A stretch of 64,000 nucleotides of DNA from Diprion similis. Its lineage: Eukaryota; Arthropoda; Insecta; Hymenoptera; Diprionidae. Where the stretch lies: positions 4,802,001-4,866,000 of the forward strand of contig NC_060117.1 in the NCBI RefSeq assembly GCF_021155765.1, written 5' to 3'. Of this stretch, positions 1 through 12,300 are shown piece by piece. The notes below the pieces were generated by a model. That model searched no databases. It worked only from the letters and a program-made list of their open reading frames with translations, and was not told the origin of the DNA. Position numbers and translations under genes: made by a program. Each line of letters begins with the position of its first letter. Position 1 is the first letter of the stretch.

Positions 1-2736
1 CTTTGAGAAGTGCTGCAATTAATTCTTTAGGGTACTATTCCGACGTGATTTTGCGAGAGGAATCGATTAATCGCAGTCCCGATACGCTGCGAGCAACACC
101 TGCAAAGTTACAGCCGAAAAACTGCAGATTTTTATCGTCATTTCTCTGCTGCTGGTCCTAGGCTATTTTTCATGTGTTTTCTGAGTTCCTGGGCGTCGAA
201 TTAGTCTAAAAAGCGTCATACGGATCGATTCCCAGACAAAAGATTTTTCGGCCAAAAAAAATCCCAGGCTAACCCCTTTGCATTTTTGGCGAAAATTTCG
301 ACGACTTTGAGAAGTGCTGCAATTAATTCTTTAGGGTACTATTCCGACGTGATTTTGCGAGAGGAATCGATTACTCGCAGTCCCGATACGCTGCGAGCAA
401 CACCTGCAAAGTTACAGCCGAAAAACTGCAGATTTTCATCGTCATTTCTCTGCTGCTGGTCCTAGGCTATTTTTCATGTGTTTTCTGAGTTCCTGGGCGT
501 CGAATTAGTCTAAAAAGCGTCATACGGATCGATTCCCAGACAAAAGATTTTTCGGCCAAAAAAAATCCAAGGCTAACCCCTTTGCATTTTTGGCGAAAAT
601 TTCGACGACTTCGAGAAGTGCTGCAATTAATTCTTCAGGGTACTATTCCGACGTGATTTTGCGAGAGGAATCGATTAATCGCTGTCCCGATACGCTGCGA
701 GCAACACCTGCAAAGTTACAGCCGAAAAACTGCAGATTTTCATCGTCATTTCTCTGCTGCTGGTCCTAGGCTATTTTTCATGTGTTTTCTGAGTTCCTGG
801 GCGTCGAATTAGTCTAAAAAGCGTCATACGGATCGATTCCCAGACAGAAGATTTTTCGGCCAAAAAAAATCCAAGGCTAACCCCTTTGCATTTTTGGCGA
901 AAATTTCGACGACTTTGAGAAGTGCTGCAATTAATTCTTTAGGGTACTATTCCGACGTGATTTTGCGAGAGGAATCGATTAATCGCAGTCCCGATACGCT
1001 GCGAGCAACACCTGCAAAGTTACAGCCGGAAAACTGCAGATTTCCATCGTCATTTCTCTGCTGCTGGTCCTAGGCTATTTTTCATGTGTTTTCTGAGTTC
1101 CTGGGCGTCGAATTAGTCTAAAAAGCGTCATACGGATCGATTCCCAGACAAAAGATTTTTCGGCCAAAAAAAATCCAAGGCTAACCCCTTTGCATTTTTG
1201 GCGAAAATTTCGACGACTTTGAGAAGTGCTGCAATTAATTCTTTAGGGTACTATTCCGACGTGATTTTGCGAGAGGAATCGATTAATCGCAGTCCCGATA
1301 CGCTGCGAGCAACACCTGCAAAGTTACAGCCGGAAAACTGCAGATTTCCATCGTCATTTCTCTGCTGCTGGTCTTAGGCTATTTTTCATGTGTTTTCTGA
1401 GTTCCTGGGCGTCGAATTAGTCTAAAAAGCGTCATACGGATCGATTCCCACACAAAAGATTTTTCGGCCAAAAAAAATCCAAGGCTAACCCCTTTGCATT
1501 TTTGGCGAAAATTTCGACGACTTTGAGAAGTGCTGCAATTAATTCTTTAGGGTACTATTCCGACGTGATTTTGCGAGAGAAATCGATTAATCGCAGTCCC
1601 GATACGCTGCGAGCAACACCTGCAAAGTTACAGCCGAAAAACTGCAGATTTTCATCGTCATTTCTCTGCTGCTGGTCCTAGGCTATTTTCCATGTGTTTT
1701 CTGAGTTCCTGGGCGTCGAATTAGTCTGAAAAGCGTCATACGGATCGATTCCCAGACAAAAGATTTTTCGGCCAAAAAAAATCCAAGGCTAACCCCTTTG
1801 CATTTTTGGCGAAAATTTCGACGACTTTGAGAAGTGCTGCAAATAATTCTTTAGGGTACTATTCCGACGTGATTTCGCGAGAGGAATCGATTAATCGCAG
1901 TCCCGATACGCTGCGAGCAACACCTGCAAAGTTACAGCCGAAAAACTGCAGATTTTTATCGTCATTTCTCTGCTGCTGGTCCTAGGCTATTTTTCATGTG
2001 TTTTCTGAGTTCCTGGGCGTCGAATTAGTCTAAAAAGCGTCATACGGATCGATTCCCAGACAAAAGATTTTTCGGCCAAAAAAAATCCCAGGCTAACCCC
2101 TTTGCATTTTTGGCGAAAATTTCGACGACTTTGAGAAGTGCTGCAATTAATTCTTTAGGGTACTATTCCGACGTGATTTTGCGAGAGGAATCGATTAATC
2201 GCAGTCCCGATACGCTGCGAGCAACACCTGCAAAGTTACAGCCGGAAAACTGCAGATTTTCATCGTCATTTCTCTGCTGCTGGTCCTAGGCTATTTTTCA
2301 TGTGTTTTCTGAGTTCCTGGGCGTCGAATTAGTCTAAAAAGCGTCATACGGATCGATTCCCAGACAAAAGATTTTTCGGCCAAAAAAAATCCAAGGCTAA
2401 CCCCTTTGCATTTTTGGCGAAAATTTTGACGACTTTGAGAAGTGCTGCAATTGATTCTTTAGGGTACTATTCCGACGTGATTTTGCGAGAGGAATCGATT
2501 AATCGCAGTCCCGATACGCTGCGAGCAACACCTGCAAAGTTACAGCCGAAAAACTGCAGATTTTCATCGTCATTTCTCTGCTGCTGGTCCTAGGCTATTT
2601 TTTATGTGTTTTCTGAGTTCCTGGGCGTCGAATTAGTCTAAAAAGTGTCATACGGATCGATTCCCAGACAAAAGATTTTTCGGCCAAAAAAAATCCAAGG
2701 CTAACCCCTTTGCATTTTTGGCGAAAATTTCGACGA

Positions 2737-3952
2737 CTTTGAGAAGTGCTGCAATTAATTCTTTAGGGTACTATTCCGACGTGATTTTGCGAGAGGAATC
2801 GATTACTCGCAGTCCCGATACGCTGCGAGCAACACCTGCAAAGTTACAGCCGAAAAACTGCAGATTTTCATCGTCATTTCTCTGCTGCTGGTCCTAGGCT
2901 ATTTTTCATGTGTTTTCTGAGTTCCTGGGCGTCGAATTAGTCTAAAAAGCGTCATACGGATCGATTCCCAGACAAAAGATTTTTCGGCCAAAAAAAATCC
3001 AAGGCTAACCCCTTTGCATTTTTGGCGAAAATTTCGACGACTTCGAGAAGTGCTGCAATTAATTCTTCAGGGTACTATTCCGACGTGATTTTGCGAGAGG
3101 AATCGATTAATCGCTGTCCCGATACGCTGCGAGCAACACCTGCAAAGTTACAGCCGAAAAACTGCAGATTTTCATCGTCATTTCTCTGCTGCTGGTCCTA
3201 GGCTATTTTTCATGTGTTTTCTGAGTTCCTGGGCGTCGAATTAGTCTAAAAAGCGTCATACGGATCGATTCCCAGACAAAAGATTTTTCGGCCAAAAAAA
3301 ATCCAAGGCTAACCACTTTGCATTTTTGGCGAAAATTTCGACGACTTTGAGAAGTGCTGCAATTAATTCTTTAGGGTACTATTCCGACGTGATTTTGCGA
3401 GAGGAATCGATTAATCGCAGTCCCGATACGCTGCGAGCAACACCTGCAAAGTTACAGCCGAAAAACTGCAGATTTTCATCGTCATTTCTCTGCTGCTGGT
3501 CCTAGGCTATTTTTCATGTGTTTTCTGAGTTCTTGGGCGTCGAATTAGTCTAAAAAGCGTCATACGGATCGATTCCCAGACAAAAGATTTTTCGGCCAAA
3601 AAAAATCCAAGGCTAACCCCTTTGCATTTTTGGCGAAAATTTCGACGACTTTGAGAAGTGCTGCAATTAATTCTTTAGGGTACTATTCCGACGTGATTTT
3701 GCGAGAGAAATCGATTAATCGCAGTCCCGATACGCTGCGAGCAACACCTGCAAAGTTACAGCCGAAAAACTGCAGAATTTCATCGTCATTTCTCTGCTGC
3801 TGGTCCTAGGCTATTTTTCATGTGTTTTCTGAGTTCCTGGGCGTCGAATTAGTCTAAAAAGCGTCATACGGATCGATTCCCAGACAAAAGATCTTTCGGC
3901 CAAAAAAAATCCAAGGCTAACCCCTTTGCATTTTTGGCGAAAATTTCGACGA
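2737..3952 (+). repeat. Higher-order repeat block of four monomers (copies 10-13)
   Basis: Four consecutive monomers with a recognisable order of variants: GATTACTCGC in copy 10, then CTTCGAG with TTCTTCAGGG and CGCTGTCCC in copy 11, GTTCTTGGGCG in copy 12, and GAGAGAAATCG with AGATCTTTCGG in copy 13. The same order recurs 2,432 bp (eight monomers) later. The first two variants also occur in copies 2-3. Confidence 0.88.
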
Positions 3953-5168
3953 CTTTGAGAAGTGCTGCAATTAATTCTTTAGGGTACTATTCCGACGTGA
4001 TTTTGCGAGAGGAATCGATTAATCGCAGTCCCGATACGCTGCGAGCAACACCTGCAAAGTTACAGCCGAAAAACTGCAGATTTTCATCGTCATTTCTCTG
4101 CTGCTGGTCCTAGGCTATTTTTCATGTGTTTTCTGAGTTCCTGGGCGTCGAATTAGTCTAAAAAGCGTCATACGGATCGATTCCCAGACAAAAGATTTTT
4201 CGGCCAAAAAAAATCCCAGGCTAACCCCTTTGCATTTTTGGCGAAAATTTCGACGACTTTGAGAAGTGCTGCAATTAATTCTTTAGGGTACTATTCCGAC
4301 GTGATTTTGCGAGAGGAATCGATTAATCGCAGTCCCGATACGCTGCGAGCAACACCTGCAAAGTTACAGCCGGAAAACTGCAGATTTTCATCGTCATTTC
4401 TCTGCTGCTGGTCCTAGGCTATTTTTCATGTGTTTTCTGAGTTCCTGGGCGTCGAATTAGTCTAAGAAGCGTCATACGGATCGATTCCCAGACAAAAGAT
4501 TTTTCGGCCAAAAAAAATCCAAGGCTAACCCCTTTGCATTTTTGGCGAAAATTTTGACGACTTTGAGAAGTGCTGCAATTGATTCTTTAGGGTACTATTC
4601 CGACGTGATTTTGCGAGAGGAATCGATTAATCGCAGTCCCGATACGCTGCGAGCAACACCTGCAAAGTTACAGCCGAAAAACTGCAGATTTTCATCGTCA
4701 TTTCTCTGCTGCTGGTCCTAGGCTATTTTTTATGTGTTTTCTGAGTTCCTGGGCGTCGAATTAGTCTAAAAAGTGTCATACGGATCGATTCCCAGACAAA
4801 AGATTTTTCAGCCAAAAAAAATCCAAGGCTAACCCCTTTGCATTTTTGGCGAAAATTTCGACGACTTTGAGAAGTGCTGCAATTAATTCTTTAGGGTACT
4901 ATTCCGACGTGATTTTGCGAGAGGAATCGATTAATCGCAGTCCCGATACGCTGCGAGCAACACCTGCAAAGTTACAGCCGGAAAACTGCAGATTTTCATC
5001 GTCATTTCTCTGCTGCTGGTCCTAGGCTATTTTTCATGTGTTTTCTGAGTTCCTGGGCGTCAAATTAGTCTCAAAAGCGTCATTCGGATCGATTCCCAGA
5101 CAAAAGATTCTTCGGCCAAAAAAAATCCAAGGCTAACCCCTTTGCATTTTTGGCGAAAATTTCGACGA

Positions 5169-6384
5169 CTTTGAGAAGTGCTGCAATTAATTCTTTAGGG
5201 TACTATTCCGACGTGATTTTGCGAGAGGAATCGATTACTCGCAGTCCCGATACGCTGCGAGCAACACCTGCAAAGTTACAGCCGAAAAACTGCAGATTTT
5301 CATCGTCATTTCTCTGCTGCTGGTCCTAGGCTATTTTTCATGTGTTTTCTGAGTTCCTGGGCGTCGAATTAGTCTAAAAAGCGTCATACGGATCGATTCC
5401 CAGACAAAAGATTTTTCGGCCAAAAAAAATCCAAGGCTAACCCCTTTGCATTTTTGGCGAAAATTTCGACGACTTCGAGAAGTGCTGCAATTAATTCTTC
5501 AGGGTACTATTCCGACGTGATTTTGCGAGAGGAATCGATTAATCGCTGTCCCGATACGCTGCGAGCAACACCTGCAAAGTTACAGCCGAAAAACTGCAGA
5601 TTTTCATCGTCATTTCTCTGCTGCTGGTCCTAGGCTATTTTTCATGTGTTTTCTGAGTTCCTGGGCGTCGAATTAGTCTAAAAAGCGTCATACGGATCGA
5701 TTCCCAGACAAAAGATTTTTCGGCCAAAAAAAATCCAAGGCTAACCACTTTGCATTTTTGGCGAAAATTTCGACGACTTTGAGAAGTGCTGCAATTAATT
5801 CTTTAGGGTACTATTCCGACGTGATTTTGCGAGAGGAATCGATTAATCGCAGTCCCGATACGCTGCGAGCAACACCTGCAAAGTTACAGCCGAAAAACTG
5901 CAGATTTTCATCGTCATTTCTCTGCTGCTGGTCCTAGGCTATTTTTCATGTGTTTTCTGAGTTCTTGGGCGTCGAATTAGTCTAAAAAGCGTCATACGGA
6001 TCGATTCCCAGACAAAAGATTTTTCGGCCAAAAAAAATCCAAGGCTAACCCCTTTGCATTTTTGGCGAAAATTTCGACGACTTTGAGAAGTGCTGCAATT
6101 AATTCTTTAGGGTACTATTCCGACGTGATTTTGCGAGAGAAATCGATTAATCGCAGTCCCGATACGCTGCGAGCAACACCTGCAAAGTTACAGCCGAAAA
6201 ACTGCAGATTTTCATCGTCATTTCTCTGCTGCTGGTCCTAGGCTATTTTTCATGTGTTTTCTGAGTTCCTGGGCGTCGAATTAGTCTAAAAAGCGTCATA
6301 CGGATCGATTCCCAGACAAAAGATCTTTCGGCCAAAAAAAATCCAAGGCTAACCCCTTTGCATTTTTGGCGAAAATTTCGACGA
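5169..6384 (+). repeat. Higher-order repeat block, second copy (monomers 18-21)
   Basis: Repeats the diagnostic substitutions of 2737-3952 at an offset of exactly 8 x 304 bp. The neighbouring variant ATTGATTC recurs at monomers 9, 16 and 23, an offset of seven, so one monomer was gained or lost between the blocks. Similar orderings reappear near 13.1-13.7 kb and 20.4-21.6 kb. Confidence 0.87.
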
Positions 6385-9300
6385 CTTTGAGAAGTGCTGC
6401 AATTAATTCTTTAGGGTACTATTCCGACGTGATTTTGCGAGAGGAATCGATTAATCGCAGTCCCGATACGCTGCGAGCAACACCTGCAAAGTTACAGCCG
6501 GAAAACTGCAGATTTTCATCGTCATTTCTCTGCTGCTGGTCCTAGGCTATTTTTCATGTGTTTTCTGAGTTCCTGGGCGTCGAATTAGTCTAAAAAGCGT
6601 CATACGGATCGATTCCCAGACAAAAGATTTTTCGGCCAAAAAAAATCCAAGGCTAACCCCTTTGCATTTTTGGCGAAAATTTTGACGACTTTGAGAAGTG
6701 CTGCAATTGATTCTTTAGGGTACTATTCCGACGTGATTTTGCGAGAGGAATCGATTAATCGCAGTCCCGATACGCTGCGAGCAACACCTGCAAAGTTACA
6801 GCCGAAAAACTGCAGATTTTCATCGTCATTTCTCTGCTGCTGGTCCTAGGCTATTTTTCATGTGTTTTCTGAGTTCCTGGGCGTCGAATTAGTCTAAAAA
6901 GCGTCATACGGATCGATTCCCAGACAAAAGATTTTTCGGCCAAAAAAAATCCAAGGCTAACCCCTTTGCATTTTTGGCGAAAATTTCGACGACTTTGAGA
7001 AGTGCTGCAATTAATTCTTTAGGGTACTATTCCGACGTGATTTTGCGAGAGGAATCGATTAATCGCAGTCCCGATACGCTGCGAGCAACACCTGCAAAGT
7101 TACAGCCGGAAAACTGCAGATTTTCATCGTCATTTCTCTGCTGCTGGTCCTAGGCTATTTTTCATGTGTTTTCTGAGTTCCTGGGCGTCAAATTAGTCTC
7201 AAAAGCGTCATACGGATGGATTCCCAGACAAAAGATTTTTCGGCCAAAAAAAATCCAAGGCTAACCCCTTTGCATTTTTGGCGAAAATTTCGACGACTTT
7301 GAGAAGTGCTGCAATTAATTCTTTAGGGTACTATTCCGACGTGATTTTGCGAGAGGAATCGATTAATCGCAGTCCCGATACGCTGCGAGCAACACCTGCA
7401 AAGTTACAGCCGAAAAACTGCAGATTTTCATCGTCATTTCTCTGCTGCTGGTCCTAGGCTATTTTTCATGTGTTTTCTGAGTTCCTGGGCGTCGAATTAG
7501 TCTAAAAAGCGTCATACGGATCGATTCCCAGACAAAAGATTTTTCGACCAAAAAAAATCCAAGGCTAACCCCTTTGCATTTTTGGCGAAAATTTCGACGA
7601 CTTTGAGAAGTGCTGCAATTAATTCCTTAGGGTACTATTCCGACGTGATTTTGCGAGAGGAATCGATTAATCGCAGTCCCGATACGCTGCGAGCAACACC
7701 TGCAAAGTTACAGACGAAAAACTGCAGATTTTCATCGTCATTTCTCTGCTGCTGGTCCTAGGCTATTTTTCATGTGTTTTCTGAGTTCCTGGGCGTCGAA
7801 TTAGTCTAGAAAGCGTCATACGGATCGATTCCCAGACAGAAGATTTTTCGGCCAAAAAAAATCCAAGGCTAACCCCATTGCATTTTTGGCGAAAATTTCG
7901 ACGACTTTGAGAAGTGCTGCAATTAATTCTTTAGGGTACTATTCCGACGTGATTTTGCGAGAGGAATCGATTAATCGCAGTCCCGATACGCTGCGAGCAA
8001 CACCTGCAAAGTTACAGCCGAAAAACTGCAGATTTTCATCGTCATTTCTCTGCTGCTGGTCCTAGGCTATTTTTCATGTGTTTTCTGAGTTCCTGGGCGT
8101 CGAATTAGTCTAAAAAGCGTCATACGGATCGATTCCCAGACAAAAGATTTTTCGGCCAAAAAAAATCCAAGGCTAACCCCTTTGCATTTTTGGCGAAAAT
8201 TTCGACGACTTTGAGAAGTGCTGCAATTAATTCTTTAGGGTACTATTCCGACGTGATTTTGCGAGAGGAATCGATTCATCGCAGTCCCGATACGCTGCGA
8301 GCAACACCTGCAAAGTTACAGCCGGAAAACTGCAGATTTCCATCGTCATTTCTCTGCTGCTGGTCCTAGGCTATTTTTCATGTGTTTTCTGAGTTCCTGG
8401 GCGTCGAATTAGTCTAAAAAGCGTCATACGGATCGATTCCCACACAAAAGATTTTTCGGCCAAAAAAAATCCAAGGCTAACCCCTTTGCATTTTTGGCGA
8501 AAATTTCGACGACTTTGAGAAGTGCTGCAATTAATTCTTTCGGGTACTATTCCGACGTGATTTTGCGAGAGAAATCGATTAATCGCAGTCCCGATACGCT
8601 GCGAGCAACACCTGCAAAGTTACAGCCGAAAAACTGCAGATTTTCATCGTCATTTCTCTGCTGCTGGTCCTAGGCTATTTTTCATGTGTTTTCTGAGTTC
8701 CTGGGCGTCGAATTAGTCTAAAGAGCGTCATACGGATCGATTCCCAGACAAGAGATTTTTCGGCCAAAAAAAATCCAAGGCTAACCACTTTGCATTTTTG
8801 GCGAAAATTTCGACGACTTTGAGAAGTGCTGCAATTAATTCTTTAGGGTACTATTCCGACGTGATTTTGCGAGAGGAATCGATTAATCGCAGTCCCGATA
8901 CGCTGCGAGCAACACCTGCAAAGTTACAGCCAAAAAACTGCAGATTTTCATCGTCATTTCTCTGCTGCTGGTCCTAGGCTATTTTCCATGTGTTTTCTGA
9001 GTTCCTGGGCGTCGAATTAGTCTAAAAAGCGTCATACGGATCGGTTCCCAGACAAAAGATTTTTCGGCCAAAAAAAATCCAAGGCTAACCCCTCTGCATT
9101 TTTGGCGAAAATTTCGACGACTTTGAGAAGTGCTGCAATTAATTCTTTAGGGTACTATTCCGACGTGATTTTGCGAGAGGAATCGATTAATCGCAGTCCC
9201 GATACGCTGCGAGCAACACCTGCAAAGTTACAGCCGAAAAACTGCAGATTTTTATCGTCATTTCTCTGCTGCTGGTCCAAGGCTATTTTTCATGTGTTTT

Positions 9301-12300
9301 CTGAGTTCCTGGGCGTCGAATTAGTCTAAAAAGCGTCATATGGATCGATTCCCAGACAAAAGATTTTTCGGCCAAAAAAAATCCCAGGCTAACCCCTTTG
9401 CATTTTTGGCGAAAATTTCGACGACTTTGAGAAGTGCTGCAATTAATTCTTTAGGGTACTATTCCGACGTGATTTTGCGAGAGGAATCGATTAATCGCAG
9501 TCCCGATACGCTGCGAGCAACACCTGCAAAGTTACAGCCGGAAAACTGCAGATTTTCATCGTCATTTCTCTGCTGCTGGTCGTAGGCTATTTTTCATGTG
9601 TTTTCTGAGTTCCTGGGCGTCGAATTAGTCTAAAAAGCGTCATACGGATCGATTCCGAGACAAAAGATTTTTCGGCCAAAAAAAATCCAAGGCTAACCCC
9701 TTTGCATTTTTGGCGAAAATTTCGACGACTTTGAGGAGTGCTGCAATTAATTCTTTAGGGTACTATTCCGACGTGATTTTGCGAGAGGAATTGATTAATC
9801 GCAGTCCCGATACGCTGCGAGCAACACCTGCAAAGTTACAGCCGAAAAACTGCAGATTTTCATCGTCATTTCTCTGCTGCTGGTCCTAGGCTATTTTTCA
9901 TGTGTTTTCTGAGTTCCTGGGCGTCGAATTAGTCTCAAAAGTGTCATACGGATCGATTCCCAGACAAAAGATTTTTCGGCCAAAAAAAATCCAAGGCTAA
10001 CCACTTTGCATTTTTGGCGAAAATTTCGACGACTTTGAGAAGTGCTGCAATTAATTCTTTAGGGTACTATTCCGACGTGATTTTGCGAGAGGAATCGATT
10101 AATCGCAGTCCCGATACGCTGCGAGCAACACCTGCAAAGTTACAGCCGAAAAACTGCAGATTTTCATCGTCATTTCTCTGCTGCTGGTCCTAGGCTATTT
10201 TTCATGTGTTTTCTGAGTTCCTGGGCGTCGAATTAGTCTAAAAAGCGTCATACGGATCGATTCCCACACAAAAGATTTTTCGGCCAAAAAAAATCCAAGG
10301 CTAACCCCTTTGCATTTTTGGCGAAAATTTCGACGACTTTGAGAAGTGCTGCAATTAATTCTTTAGGGTACTATTCCGACGTGATTTTGCGAGAGGAATC
10401 GATTAATCGCAGTCCCGATACGCTGCGAGCAACACCTGCAAAGTTACAGCCGGAAAACTGCAGATTTTCATCGTCATTTCTCTGCTGCTGGTCCTAGGCT
10501 ATTTTTCATGTGTTTTCTGAGTTCCTGGGCGTCAAATTAGTCTCAAAAGCGTCATACGGATCGATTCCCAGACAAAAGATTCTTCGGCCAAAAAAAATCC
10601 AAGGCTAACCCCTTTGCATTTTTGGCGAAAATTTTGACGACTTTCAGAAGTGCTGCAATAAATTCTTTAGGGTACTATTCCGACGTGATTTTGCGAGAGG
10701 AATCGATTAATCGCAGTCCCGATACGCTGCGAGCAACACCTGCAAAGTTACAGCCGAAAAACTGCAGATTTTCATCGTCATTTCTCTGCTGCTGGTCCCA
10801 GGCTATTTTTCATGTGTTTTCTGAGTTCCTGGGCGTCGAATTAGTCTAAAAAGCGTCATACGGATCGATTCCCAGACAAAAGATCTTTCGGCCAAAAAAA
10901 ATCCAAGGCTAACCCCTTTGCATTTTTGGCGAAAATTTCGACGACTTTGAGAAGTGCTGCAATTAATTCTTTAGGGTACTATTCCGACGTGATTTTGCGA
11001 GAGGAATCGATTCATCGCAGTCATGATACGCTGCGAGCAACACCTGCAAAGGTACAGCCGAAAAACTGCAGATTTTCATCGTCATTTCTCTGCTGCTGGT
11101 CCTAGGCTATTTTTCATGTGTTTTCTGAGTTCCTGGGCGTCGAATTAGTCTAAAAAGCGTCATAGGGATCGATTCCCAGACAAAAGATCTTTCGGCCAAA
11201 AAAAATCCAAGGCTAACCCCTTTGCATTTTTGGCGAAAATTTCGACGACTTTGAGAAGTGCTGCAATTAATTCTTTAGGGTACTATTCCGACGTGATTTT
11301 GCGAGAGGAATCGATTAATCGCAGTCCCGATACGCTGCGAGCAACACCTGCAAAGTTACAGCCGAAAAACTGCAGATTTTCATCGTCATTTCTCTGCTGC
11401 TGGTCCTAGGCTATTTTTCATGTGTTTTCTGAGTTCCTGGGCGTCGAATTAGTCTAAAAAGCGTCATACGGATCGATTCCCAGACAAAAGATTTTTCGGC
11501 CAAAAAAAATCCAAGGCTAACCCCTTTGCATTTTTGGCGAAAATTTCGACGACTTTGAAAAGTGCTGCCATTTATTCTTTAGGGTACTATTCCGACGTGA
11601 TTTTGCGAGAGGAATCGATTAATCGCAGTCCCGATACGCTGCGAGCAACACCTGCAAAGTTACAGCCGAAAAACTGCAGATTTTCATCGTCATTTCTCTG
11701 CTGCTGGTCCTAGGCTATTTTTCATGTGTTTTCTGAGTTCCTGGGCGTCGAATTAGTCTAAAAAGCGTCATACGGATCGATTCCCAGACAAAAGATTTTT
11801 CGGCCAAAAAAAATCCAAGGCTAACCCCTTTGCATTTTTGGCGAAAATTTCGACGACTTTGAGAAGTGCTGCAATTAATTCTTTAGGGTACTATTCCGAC
11901 GTGATTTTGCGAGAGGAATCGATTAATCGCAGTCCCGATACGCTGCGAGCAACACCTGCAAAGTTACAGCCGAAAAACTGCAGATTTTCATCGTCATTTC
12001 TCTGCTGCTGGTCCTAGGCTATTTTTCATGTGTTTTCTGAGTTCCTGGGCGTCGAATTAGTCTAAAAAGCGTCATACGGATCGATTCCCAGACAAAAGAT
12101 TTTTCGGCCAAAAAAAATCCAAGGCTAACCCCTTTGCATTTTTGGCGAAAATTTCGACGACTTTGAGAAGTGCTGCAATTAATTCTTTAGGGTACTATTC
12201 CGACGTGATTTTGCGAGAGGAATCGATTAATCGCAGTCCCGATACGCTGCGAGCAACACCTGCAAAGTTACAGCCGGAAAACTGCAGATTTCCATCGTCA

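Noticed and set aside
9102-9585. 75-81-codon open frames in satellite monomers (also 10622-10849 and 23342-23569)
   Set aside because: They are the same monomer text in one frame, start at non-ATG codons in most cases, and are long only where a substitution removes the TAG within CCTAGG or creates an early start. No sign of protein selection.
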